64,000 nucleotides of DNA from Coriolopsis trogii (Eukaryota; Basidiomycota; Agaricomycetes; Polyporales; Polyporaceae): NCBI GenBank assembly GCA_020543525.1, contig JAHYIO010000001.1:62001-126000 (forward strand), given 5' to 3'. The stretch's first letter is position 1. Each line of letters starts with the position of its first letter. Positions 20,701 to 32,181 of this stretch are shown here, one piece after another. The notes below the pieces were generated by a model. It had not been told where the DNA came from. It saw only the letters and a list, made by a program, of their open reading frames with translations, and did no database searches. A program made the translations under genes and the position numbers.

Positions 20701-22534
20701 TCCTTCCGCAGACGGGCTCTACACGAAGATCACCGGCGGACAGCGTATCGACCTCTTCGGTGCCGAGCGAGCAGACTTGCCGTCCATCTGGAAAGAGCTC
20801 GTCGACGCAGGGTTCGAGAGCGGACACGCGTACGGTAAGGCCTTGCGGACAGTGAAGTCGTGCGTCGGGACGTCTTGGTGCCGTTACGGCATTGGGGACT
20901 CGGTCGGACGTGAGCGATACTATGTCTCTATGCCACGAACGGGAACCTGAACATCGTATGGCAGTGGCCGTTCGGCTCGAGGAGCGCTACAAAGGTATCC
21001 GATCGCCGCACAAGTTCAAGGGCGGCGTGAGCGGGTGCGTGCGAGAGTGCGCCGAAGCACAAGGGAAGGATTTCGGCCTGATTGCGACGGACAAGGGGTG
21101 GAACAGTTGAGTCGGTCGCCTTTTTCGCTCTCCGTGCCTGGCCTGACTGCCTCTCGATCTTGACCAGTCTACGTGTGCGGAAATGGTGGTATGTCAACAT
21201 CGTCATGTCTGCGCCTGAACCCCGTTCGATACTGATCTGCGATGCGCATAGGTGCCACACCAAGGCATGCGACGTTGCTCGCTGGGGATGTGCCACCTTC
21301 ACGGGTCGTCCAGATCCTCGACCGCTTCATAATGTATTACATCCGTACCGCCGACAAGCTCATGCGAACAGCGCGTTGGCTCGAAGCGATGGAAGGGGGT
21401 ATCGAGGTGCGGTCCATCACTTTCTCGCAGTAGGCTTGGATTTCGACCACCTGCTTGTCCTTATAGAAACTGCGCAAAGTGATCCTGGACGACGAGCTCG
21501 GTATATGCGCCGACCTCGAGCGGGACATGAACGAACTCGTGGGAACGTACTTCGACGAGTGGAAGGCCGTCGTGGACGACCCGGAGCGCCAGAAGCAGTT
21601 CCGTCAGTTCGTCAATACCGTCAGTATCTGCCACTACTTCGCCCATACCTAAGCGATCCTTACTATTCATGAGCAGAGTGAGCGGGTCGCGTACACGGAG
21701 AAGATTACGGAACGGGGCCAGGTTCGGCCTGCGGACTGGTCGAAGGACACACCGGCCCTTGTTATGCGTGAAAGCGACATCAGCGTGCCCAAGGACGAGT
21801 GGAAGTGGCGCAAATTGGCGACTGTCCAGGATCTGGTGCCGACTGGTGCGGGGACAACGTGCGTTGCCGTTCTTGCATCCCGGAGTTCTGAGTCTCAAGC
21901 CCTGAGAATTTTGCGCTGGTCGTAGGTCCGCGGCGGTGAGATATGGCGACAGCCAGATCGCCATTTACCATGTCCCGAAGAGGGGATACTTCGCGACACA
22001 ACAGGTACGACGCGTCTCACCGTCTCATAACGTACAACACTATCTGAACTCTCTCATGCTGCTAGATGTGTCCGCATCGCCGCGCCTTCGTTCTTGACCA
22101 CGGTATCATCGGGGACGACCCAAAGTCTGGCGATCTCTACGTCTCATGTATGCCCGTGCTCGCGCTTATGCTGTCCATTCCGATGCCTCCGCTTACGTTC
22201 CTCGTCACATCCAGGTCCCATGCACAAACGGAACTTCAGCCTCACATCTGGCGAGTGTCTCAACGACGACGGGTACGGAGTCGTCGCGTTCGCCGTCAAA
22301 GCCGAAGGCGACGACTTGCTGCTTCTCCTCCCTGAGCCAGGCGATCTCGACGCTGTTATCGGGACGTCGAAATGGATGGTGCGGCAGGCAGAAGCCGAGC
22401 TGCGGGGCAGGGCAGAGGGAGGTGCGTATGCGTCGGCTGTGGAGATCGTCGGTCCCCAGGACGAGGCAGGCGCGGCAGTGAGTAGCCAAGCGTGTTCTGG
22501 CGTATCATGTGGGGATGGGAAACTCGAGTGGTGA
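17768..22534 (+). CDS. niiA: Assimilatory nitrite reductase [NAD(P)H]
   Basis: This enzyme reduces nitrite to ammonium in the cytosol, the second step of nitrate assimilation. Domains in order: an FAD/NAD(P)H pyridine-nucleotide disulfide oxidoreductase module (VVVVGLGMVG, then AVVLGAGLLGLEAAK and VYAIGECACWKNN); a BFD-like [2Fe-2S] domain (QICSCH, then GTGCGG); ferredoxin-like half domains; the siroheme/[4Fe-4S] nitrite/sulfite reductase core (SCVGTSWCRYG, then GGVSGCVRECAEAQ); and a C-terminal Rieske-type domain (MCPHRRAFVLDHG, then CPMHKRNFSL). All cluster-binding Cys groups expected of the family are visible. At least a dozen short introns interrupt it. The full domain order matches Aspergillus NiiA and Neurospora NIT-6. 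In many basidiomycetes it sits beside nitrate reductase and a nitrate transporter, but neither is seen in this window. Confidence 0.95.
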
Positions 22535-22668
22535 GATCGTCCGGGGCACATGAGCCGTGAGCGTGGAAGAGCATCGGGATCGCAAGCAAGATAATGTAAA
22601 TTACATTGACGATAGTGCAGATACGTAACCAACCGTAGGGCACATGGCGTCAACAAGAGGACTGGCAC

Positions 22669-23296
22669 CTACTTAGATTGTCTCTGTTTCCGGTACCACT
22701 TTGGGGGGCGGTTCTCGCTGAACGCCTTCATCACCCATATCATCAGTCCCGGGTCGTTCGCTAGTCTTCCTATGTTAGCTGCCGTGCTATTGTCTGTCAC
22801 GTACACGACGACCGACGTGGAATCAAGGACCGCGAGTCCTGGACAGGTAGTGGGCCTAACCAAGCCAATCAACAACGTTCGGGAAGAAACAAGGTAAAGA
22901 CTAACCAGAGCTTTGCACAGGTGTCGCGCCACTGTGGATGAATCCTACAGGTATTGTAGGTCCTGACGACGGTGCTCCAGAGATCCCCATACGCATTTTC
23001 GAGCTCTGAAGGACTGTGTTTGGCGACGAAGTCGATGAGCGAGTACTTCCACCCAAAATAGAACGCGGGATCTGGTATTCCGCTGATTCCTAGTTGGCAT
23101 ACGGGTGGAAGCATGGTGTATGGGAGGACAGTAAGGGTAGAAAGTAGCGCGGTGGCGTCTTCAGTGGCAGGGGCGGTCCAAGGCTCCTGTTGCCAGTGAA
23201 TCATTGTCCTACGGCGCAGGGAGTATCAGCACGCGCATGTCGACATCTGCACGAGAATGCATACCCGGCGAGCTCGGTGGGTAGGGTCGATTGCAT
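22669..23296 (-). CDS. Hypothetical protein, three exons
   Basis: I do not recognise this gene. Three exons (23296-23265, 23208-22906, 22855-22669) with good splice signals join in phase to give 173 residues. It starts MQSTLPTELAG, contains an aromatic middle (DPAFYFGWKYSLIDFVAKHS) and ends in a basic tail (PPKWYRKQRQSK). The opening LPTEL resembles the first strand of F-box proteins, but the rest of an F-box is absent. It converges on the nitrite reductase gene with about 130 bp between the stop codons. It could be a small basidiomycete-specific protein or a remnant of a larger gene. Confidence 0.5.
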
Positions 23297-24938
23297 CGCT
23301 GTCGATGGGCAAGTTGGAGGTTGGAGTTGAAGTTTGAACAATAGACAGCGCCTGCCGCTTCCGACATTAGTACGTTTGTGCTGCACACGTGATGTCGACG
23401 TTTCCTTGCCATCTACGGACTACAAAGCATCGTGCGCGAGACTTGCACAATAATCGACTCACCTCCGCTGAAGGCGGATTGGCATGCATACTGATGTGTA
23501 CCCCACGACCAAGAATTAGTCGAAGTTCATGCGGAACTGTAACATAGCGGCAGTCATGAGAGGGCAGGCTCCTGTGTAGCCTGGGAGAGTTGCGTCACCA
23601 GTGAAGCTCAGTTAGTTCGGCAAGGGTCTTACGAACCAGCAAGATATGTTTCCAAACCAAAAGCAGCACCCAAGATGACTGGTGACCGGCGACATTGGAT
23701 GGAACGACATGGTAGAGTACTCGAGCGAAGTTGTCCAGGATTTGCCTCGACTCCCACGGTAGTACGCGCTTACCGCTCAGCGTTCGAGTGTCAGGCGCCC
23801 TAAATCACTCTCGCAAAGTCTTTCAAGTGACCGTGATCATATCGACTAGCTTTGGATGGAACATGCTGCATTAGCAAGTACGCTGTGAAGATTCTTTACA
23901 ATTCAACATTGATTATGGGGCTAACTACCAATTGACAGCACTAGTGGTAGCCGCCGCATGCGAGGCTGGCAGCGGCTCTTCTGCGTACTAATGGACATGG
24001 CTTCATGCCTCAGTCACAATCATGCTTTAGGCACTCTCAAGTGTTCCTACGATCCAAGCTATGAACTCCAGCCGGAATATTTGGTCTTACTAGGTATGGA
24101 AAATCCATCGATGTCCGAATAAGACGGAAGGAGCTTCCCTCTTTCCTCAACGTGTTCCTGGTTACCTTGTACCCATTCAATGCTCACCCTGCATCCTTCA
24201 CATAACAGGCGCTTGCCTGGGGTAATTATGGGCTCACTAAAAGGGTCGTTCGACACGGGACGCCCGACATACATCATATTCACTGGCGACAGGCCTCGCG
24301 TACCAGCCTTCTCTGGGCATGATCTCTTCCTAGCACCCAGATACGTACGGCGATCTCGGAGCCACGCCCTGGCAGCACGCCTCCTCTACCCTATCTCAGG
24401 GCGCCCAATATGCCCACGTCCGGCAAAATGGCCGACGGAGCTCAGAACAACGCACTCGCAACGCGTCGCGGAAGCAAATGCACATCCGTTCAAACCGCGC
24501 CGATCGAGATCAGCGGGCCTGGTGCGCCCACAAACTCGCCTTAAAACAAAGGGGTGTGACGGCATCGCGGAGACGATTCGACCTGGTAGAGTGACCAGGA
24601 GAGACCGTACGCGTGATTGGGTCTTTTCTCGAGACACTAAGGTCGTCTTCGTGTGCCGCTGCTGTCCTATGCTTTTACGGTGCTATTGTTCTACGCATGG
24701 CATGGTGCATAACAGGGAATGAGGCGAAGGACCAGACGCGTATGGGGAAATACCATGCCACATCGCGTGCTATACCATGTTTGTCGAGACCCACGCACTA
24801 CTTGTACACCCAGCGGCGCTGGGTGGGATCGCTGACCCCACGCATCGCACGCTCTGCTCGTCCTGTCCGGCTCCGCTCTGAGACTCCGCCGCCCTTCAGA
24901 CCCCGCGTTCCTCATCATCATTCTCTCTAGGCCCCGCG
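23297..24938. other. Intergenic, promoter side of WOPR gene
   Basis: This is about 1.6 kb with only unsupported reading frames, including one of 180 codons at 24180-24722 (+) with no recognisable motif. Long promoters are usual for morphogenetic regulators of the WOPR family. Confidence 0.45.
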
Positions 24939-26284
24939 ATGTCGGTATCTCAAGGACGTCTCCGTCTCCCGTCACCCCCTGACGATGCAACTCCGTCTGG
25001 GCCAAAGTCCGACATACTCCGCGGGTGGATCAAGACGACAGAGGATGCGGTCCTCGTCTTCGAGGCGACGCGTGTGGGCCTCGTGCCTCGGGTGACGCGT
25101 CGGTTCCACGAGATTGAGAAGAGGAGCATCATCCAGAGCGGGGCCATCTTCGTCTTCACCGAGGAGGAGAGCGGCATCAAGAGGTGGACGGACCCGTACT
25201 TGTGGTCTGCTTCTCGTATGCAGGGCGGGTTTCTGGTGAGTGCGCGTTCTTGTGGGAAGAGGTGATTGGGTCTTCGTACTGATAACACTGTGAATAGATG
25301 TACCGAGAGCGAGAAGACGAATCACCGTATGACGAGGGTACACCGTATCGATGCTCGGCGATGGGACCTCGGTCGGATACTGCTGAGCAGCCACCGGATC
25401 CCGACCTCGAGTACTACATTTTAGGAAGCTGGAACAAAGGCAAAGGCCTGAAGAAGAACGGGCTGATGAAGAAAGTTAGTGTCTGTTCTTGTACACTCCT
25501 CACATTCAGGCTGACGAGACGATTCAGACGACATCGATGACTTTGCACGGCACGACCTACCACTTGATCTCGTACTACTATCCATCCGACGTTCGGTCAG
25601 GAGTGCTGCAAACGCCTTCGACTATGCCGGAGCTCGCGTCACTGAAAGTCGACATGAATATTTTCCGGGGCCTTTCCTCTCATGGTTCATCGTCTGTGTC
25701 CGGGAAGGGGAGGCGAGGAAGGCCGCGTCGCTCGTAAGTCATTTCCATTCTTGGTCACTTGATGGATGGTGCTCCTGACTGGAAATGTCAGACGCAATGG
25801 TAGAGAGGGTAGCGCTAAGGACCGTGGCGGCGTGCCCCTTGAGATCCCTGCCGAGCTGGCCCCGTACTTCGAACCCACACCTCCTCGTCAAAGCTATTCA
25901 CCAATCACGGCTGCCAGTGGCGTGGACACGTCCGCATCAGGTCCAACCTCCTGGTTTACAGAAACGCCGAACACAGCCTTGATCTCGCCTTCCATTCCCC
26001 ATCATAACATCCCTGTGAACAGGTTCACGTCGGACATGCTCCAGGCAGGGATGCACACTGCGTCGTATGTATCTTCCGTGGATGGACACGAGTTCTCTCC
26101 GCCCCCGGACTGGTACGCCCGGCAGCAGCATGGAGACGTGCACGCCTGGGATCCCGTGCTCAGCGCAGCGCACCTCGTCCCAGTACCCTGCTCAACGCCT
26201 GACCCCCCTGTTGCGCTCGAGAGAGCCGTTGTGGGCATCATGCCATATACAGGATACTGTGCCGGTGTGCCATACTACTGCTGA
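24939..26284 (+). CDS. Gti1/Pac2 family (WOPR) transcription factor
   Basis: This is a DNA-binding regulator of the family that includes Candida Wor1, Histoplasma Ryp1 and Fusarium Sge1, which control morphological switching and development. Four exons are supported: 24939-25235, 25298-25471, then one from about 25528 to 25734, then one to 26284. The first WOPR half is clear (GWIKTTEDAVLVFEATRVGL, then FTEEESGIKRWTDPYLWS and the YRERE end). The second half follows a short linker (LMKKT, then HLISYYYPSDV and LASLKVDMNIF). The C-terminal part is Pro/Ser/Tyr-rich and low in complexity, typical of an activation region. A basic segment GKGRRGRPRRS at the end of exon 3 could act as an AT-hook or nuclear signal. 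Targets cannot be read from the sequence. Confidence 0.93.
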
Positions 26285-26880
26285 ACGTTGAGTGGTGGAC
26301 GTTATTCAAATGTGATAGTATCTTCCTGGTCCGTGTTCGCTGTATTTGCCATTGACTTGCTCCTGTTACATTGTACTATCTGATTCGTCATAATGTATTG
26401 TACATATTGATCCGAGTTCTAGTGCTTACCGTATCTTCTGGATTCCAGCATACATACTTAATGTGCCACACGGACGGTTATCCTCGCCGGGTTCATACAC
26501 ACATCTTCATTCACCCGCCTGACTTGCAATCAACATTGACGCGAACGACTTGTAGTGACCAGATGATAGTGACGGATCAAAAGTGCCTGATTGAATATGA
26601 GCAGTGACGTAGATGGCGACAATTTCAGACGGAGTTCTACAAATCGCAGTGAAATACAGTCTCCGAGCCAATCTTTGCGTGGAGTGACCTCTTGCGGATT
26701 TCGAAATGACGATCTCCGCGCGTCAGGCGACGGAATCGGTCAAGTCGCATAATCATACTTTCCCGTTCACCATCTCTGTTCCCGTTCCCGTTCCCGTTCC
26801 CGTTCCCGTCCTCATCCCCCTCTCGGACTGTCTGGCTTTCTTGTCTCTCTTTTCACTTGCATGCGCGGGGAGCTCTGAAC
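26285..26880. other. Intergenic
   Basis: This holds the 3' region of the WOPR gene and the probable promoter of the oxysterol-binding protein gene, including the hexamer repeat listed separately. Confidence 0.5.
26778..26809. repeat. (GTTCCC)5 hexamer repeat
   Basis: Five tandem GTTCCC units lie about 70 bp upstream of the likely start codon of the oxysterol-binding protein gene. The unit is not a known telomeric hexamer. Confidence 0.85.
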
Positions 26881-29800
26881 ATGGCCTCTGAAGTACAAGC
26901 GGCGTCGCCATCAATATTGTCCAGTAATCCTCGAAGTGAGTCTCCACGTTGAATCTCATGCTTTCCGAGTGTGGCGGCCAGGAGTGGTCGTGGTACGCAG
27001 TCAGTCGTTCGGTGGAGTTTGGTATTTGGGCAGGAGAGGAAAACAGCAGACACCGCGAAACTAGGACGCAGCAACGTGCGTACAAGGGGGTGTATGGAGA
27101 CCGCGAGGACGTACATCGGAGCTATGCATGGTCGATTTCGTTCCTTCCGGTACCCTCCCCCCGCATATGCCATGAATCCCCCAACACTCCTCCAATCATG
27201 AAATGGACTGGCTGCTGTTCTGCGCGCACATCTTGAACATGGCGTGGACATCTTCCCCCAACCATTCTCTCATCCACGAACTGGTTGCCACAACCCCACA
27301 TTCTCATCTGCGTGGCCCGCTTCTCGCGTTTCACGGAGATGAGATGCACTGCACCGCTGTGGCAGCCAGCTTCGGATTGGGTATGAAACATCTGGGGGAC
27401 AGAACAGCGGCCGGTTGCGCGTTACGCCTGCGCTGCAGCGAGCAGGGTTTGCGCCATGATCCCCAACATTCCCTCTGTGGACATCCACTGCCTCCATCTC
27501 CGCATACAGCCCTGCGCGCCATTTTCACGATACTGTCCTAGTATGGACCGCAAGTCTTCTCACACTCACAACTTATGCTTCCTGCCTCCGAAGCCGTGAT
27601 CCGCTGTCTGGGGAATTAGAGCGTATATGACTCAAACTTGGGAATTGGGCTATCGCCTTTGGAATGCGTCCGCTGACATCTTCATCTCGGTACAGATGGC
27701 ACGGGGTTGGATTCCTTATACCAAGTCAGATTGCTGTCTGCACTGCGGAGCGGTATGTTCACGTCCCTTGTATCACGCCCGCCACCTAGCGCTGAATTAT
27801 AATCAAGGTGACCCCGCTCGTATACTCCCATTCTTGACGGATATCAGCAGGGACCGACGAACCTCGGCCGAGAGCGACATAGACTTAGGGGCTGCCGCAC
27901 TTCACTTAGCTATTCGATGTGCTTCTTGTAGGTTTTTCCCCATCGTTCCGAGGTTGCTCGTTGACAATTGCTCTAGGCGATACCATTGCACTCCTTCTTT
28001 CACACAGGTCGATATCACCGAATGCCGTGTATCCACCTGGATCGGGAACGACGGCGTTGCACCTCGCTGCATCCTTGTCGAGGACGGACGTTGTCAACTT
28101 GCTCCTCGACCAGGAGGGCATCGACGACAGCCTGCGGGATAGCCAAGGGCGGACACCCCTCGAAGTGGCGAGAGGAAAGGAGACTATTCGTGCCATTCGC
28201 GGTAAGTTGTCCCTCGTGAGTGTATGACATGCGATACTTACGAAATTGACTCATCTCGCAGACTCTAGAGCATTCCTTACAGCGTCGTATCGTTCACTAC
28301 TGCGCAGTTACATTCTGTCGCCACCGAATGATCCGCCGCCAGAAGCACTAGTCAAGCTGCTCGACTCACCACGCATTCGACTGGTGAATCTCTCTTACCT
28401 CGACGATGCGTCAGGTCGCACATTGCTCCATGAAGCCGCTCGACGTAAGGACCTCCGTCTAGTGGAGAAAGCGGTGCGTGCCGGAGCAGACGTCTTCGTG
28501 CGAGACAGACGAGGGCGTCCGGTGTATGATAGTGCTGGGAAGGATGATCGTGTGCGAGTGTTTCTTCGGCAATGTGAGTGTGTCATCTCTGCGGCGCATA
28601 TAGGCTTACTGATCTCCGATTCAAGTTACGAACCAGGATAACTCGCTTATCGCAGAGCCGTCCTCGGACCCTCCAGAGCTCAAAGGATATCTCAACAAGT
28701 ACACGAACGTCGCGAAGGGTTACAATACCCGCTGGTTCGTCTTGCATCAAGGCGTTCTCTCATGTTCGTCTACCTTGATATTTGGCTTGCCTTTGTACGC
28801 TCATGACGATGATATGTAGACTATCGTCATCAAGATGACGAGAATCTGGCTTGTCGAGGGTCTATTGCTCTGCGGCACGCCATTCTCACTGTCCCGACTG
28901 GGACTTCCGGTCTACGCTTCGAGGTCCATTCCACGCCATCTCGGGGCCACTCCTCCGTACAGAAGTGGTACCTGAAAGCGAACCACCCTGTCGAGGCCTC
29001 GCGCTGGATCACAGCTTTGCAGAAGAGCATGGAGCTCGCCAAAAGGGAGAGTGGTCAGCAAGAACGCAAGAGCGGCGAGAGCTCGGCACCCAGTCTGAAA
29101 CCGTCCATGTCGATAAGCAATAGCTCGTACCACGCGAGGCGAAAGGATCGGGGGTCGGGAGGGATGATATCGGCCACAAGCTCCACTGCGGAGGACGCTG
29201 AATCGGGCGCTGAGGGTGCCAATTCTAAGGACACCGCGCCTCCATTCGAGGAGCGTGAACAGGAGGGCGAAGGTGAAGATACCTCAGACACTGACTCCAC
29301 ACAACAGGCGCCTCCACATGCCAACTCGTTTGAGCTGCAGGGCAACGCGTTGCTTGCGCAGGCTGAGCTCGCGAATCAACTGCTTGCCAGCCTTCCTGGC
29401 CAAGTCCCCGGCTCTCCGCGCGCCGCAGAACTGAACAAGGCTCTCAACGATACGTTCAACTCTGTCTCCGGTATGCTCAGCGAGTATGTCCACATGGTCA
29501 AGGAGCGTGAGGAGTGGTACAAGTCGAAGCTCGAGCGGGAGCGCGAACGTCAGAACATCTGGGAGGAATCTCTCCAGGCGGTTGTGCGCGAAGGAGACAT
29601 GCTCGAGAAGGAGCTTCGGAGTAGGTTCAGGCGGAGAAGTCGAGCGCCGAGCGTCGCCCAGGAGGGCACGATCAGACATCGCCCTGCCGGTCTGCCATCT
29701 TCCCCAACGGCTGCTGAAATCGTGACAACACCGACTGCTGCGTCGCACACCTTCGAAGCTGAGGCTCGTGGTATTGAAGGGTCACCGTCGCCACCGGCCA

Positions 29801-31534
29801 GTCTTTCTCAGCGGGGCAGACAAACATCCAATGGCTCGGCTGGCTTGCCTGTTGCAGCGCGCCCCTTCTCGCTCATCATGGGCCCTTCTCCCACTACAGG
29901 CTCGGCACTCGCTAATGACGAAGAAGGTGACACGGACGAGGAAGACGAGTTTTTCGACGCCATCGAGTCGAACACGCTCCCGAACCTCGTCATCACCCAG
30001 TCACTCATGCGCCCGGCGGGACAGGGCGAGTTCTTCATCAGCCGGGAGGTGTACGCCGCCTACCTCAAGCTACGGGACCGGCTCGCGATCACGAGCGATG
30101 ACCGGCCGCCGATGAGCCTGTGGGCGGTGCTGAAGAACAGTATTGGGAAAGACTTGACGAAGATCTCCTTCCCTGTGTTCTTCAACGAGCCGACGAGCAT
30201 GTTGCAGCGCATGGCGGAGGATATGGAGTTCTCGGAGTGTTGTGAGTGGTCGACTGTCTCTTGTGGGGTATGTGATGTGTTGTGTTGACCATCCCGTTTG
30301 TAGTGGATGCCGCATACGCGGAGGAGGACCCGCATAGGCGGATCGCGTTTGTCGCTGCTTTTGCGATGTCGAACTATTCGTCAACCATTGGGCGCATCGC
30401 CAAGCCATTCAACCCGATGCTCGTGAGCATGAATCGTGCTCATCTGAGGATCGTTTGCTAATGAAGTTTGTTCCCAGAGCGAGACTTTCGAGTATGTCCG
30501 GCACGACAAGCAGTATCGCTACGTGTCTGAGCAAGTCAGCCACCACCCGCCAATCTCTGCGTGTTGGGCGGAGTCGCCCATGTGGAGGTACTACGGCGAG
30601 GTCGACGCGCAGAACAAGTTCATGGGCAAGTCCTTTGAGATTCGCCCGACAGGCGTCGCGCACGCTGAATTGCTCCTGCCCGAGAAGCGCGCGCCGGACT
30701 ATCCCAAGGCAAAGGGCGCGAATGCGCAGGGACGGGTCGTGGAGCACTATAGCTGGAAGAAAGTGACGACGAACGTCTCTGGGTTCATCGTTGGTTCGCC
30801 GACTATTGACCATTATGGCGATATGATCGTGAGTTCCCTGACTGCTGTGGTTGCCTTTGAGGCCTCATGTCTTGTGGTAGATCACGAACCACCGCACGGG
30901 AGATCGGTGTGTCTTGACCTTCAAGCCCCGTGGATGGCGTGGCAAGGATGCATATGAGATTTCCGGCTACGTCTCGGACGTGGACGGGAACATCACATAC
31001 GAGATCGCCGGTCGGTGGAACAGCCAACTCGTCGCGCGCCGAGTAGGCACCGGTGTGGGCCAGTTGCACCCGGACGTTGCCATGGGCGCTTCGAACGAGT
31101 ACATCCTCCTATGGCGCAACTCGGTGAAGCCCGCGGCGCCGTTCAACCTCACCCCTTTCGCGATCACTCTGAACGACTGCCCGGAGGACACGCTGAAGCC
31201 GTACGTGTGCCCGACGGACTGCCGCTTGCGCCCGGACCAGCGCGCGTTCGAGATGGGCAAGTACGAGCGGGCGAACGACCTGAAGAATAAGCAGGAGGAG
31301 TTCCAGCGCGCGACGCGGAAGGCGAGGGAAGAGGGTAGGGCGCCCCCGCATAGGCCGCGGTGGTTCTCGGCCACGACGGAGCCGGACACGGGCGAGCGGG
31401 TGTGGTTGCCGGCGGTGGTGGATGACAAGCTCGAGTACTGGATGGAGAGGGAGAAGGTGTGGAAGTTGAAGCACGGCGGTGAGGACGCGGGTTGGAAGGA
31501 CGTCGACAGGATCTTCATCGACGATGAGCCGTGA
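26881..31534 (+). CDS. Osh1-type oxysterol-binding protein (ankyrin-PH-ORD)
   Basis: This is a lipid-transfer protein that moves sterol and PI4P between membranes at contact sites. Ankyrin repeats come first ([49 protein letters not shown]). A PH domain follows ([20 protein letters not shown], then [20 protein letters not shown]). Next are a coiled, charged linker ([20 protein letters not shown]) and an FFAT-like acidic tract ([12 protein letters not shown]). The OSBP-related domain closes the protein and contains the family signature EQVSHHPP at about 30525-30550. The order equals yeast Osh1. About eight introns are seen. The part from 27696 onward is secure. The proposed first exon (26881-26935) joins it in phase but needs a first intron of about 760 nt, unusually long for this genome, so the start is tentative. 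Confidence 0.9.
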
Positions 31535-32181
31535 GGTAGGCCCCGCCGCACGCATGGACTGGTCAGCAGAGGGAGACGGGGCAGAGACGGCCGACGCATT
31601 TGATTTATTCCTCCCTATAAACATTGTCTCATAGTGGATGTACAACACTTTCCTGGGCTTCTTTGGGTAGAGAGAGGTTCCTTCTGTTGTTGTCGTCGGG
31701 GTTCTCGCATGCATGGATGTGGCACGTATTACAATAACTGTATCAGACATCGTAATATACCCAGTTTCTCACAACCCGAGGTTATCCGCGGGAGTAGCGA
31801 ATGTACAAGAGGTGCACTGATAGACAACAGAGCTAAGCTAAAGGACAGGAGAAGCAGCGCCATTGGTCCAAATGATCGAGAAGCCTAGGAGGAAAAGAGA
31901 GACAATGTACCACTAGGACATCCCAACTTCCGAAGACGTACGACTTGTGTCATAAATAAACAGTGTACTTGTCATGAGGGTTTCCGAGGTGACACGCTTC
32001 CATCTCGTCAGATACCAACGAACCAGAGGAGGAGGAGGGGAATGGTGAACTTGCGTGACTGCGATATGAGGTATGCGGTATCGTCATTTTGGTCCGAGAA
32101 CGCGGTCCTGCCCGGACAGTCTACTTCCCACTATGTATGTCGGACACCGATGAGTTGGGCAAATTTGGACGGGAAGAGCGG
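31535..32181. other. Intergenic, convergent 3' regions
   Basis: This is about 650 bp between the ends of the oxysterol-binding protein gene and the first secreted-protein gene. No gene was recognised. Confidence 0.5.

Noticed and set aside
24180..24722. 180-codon plus-strand frame upstream of the WOPR gene
   Set aside because: It has no domain and no splice context, and it overlaps open frames on the other strand. It more likely belongs to the regulator's long promoter.
26778..26809. GTTCCC hexamer array as telomere-like repeat
   Set aside because: Only five units are present, internal to the chromosome, and the unit does not match known fungal telomere repeats.
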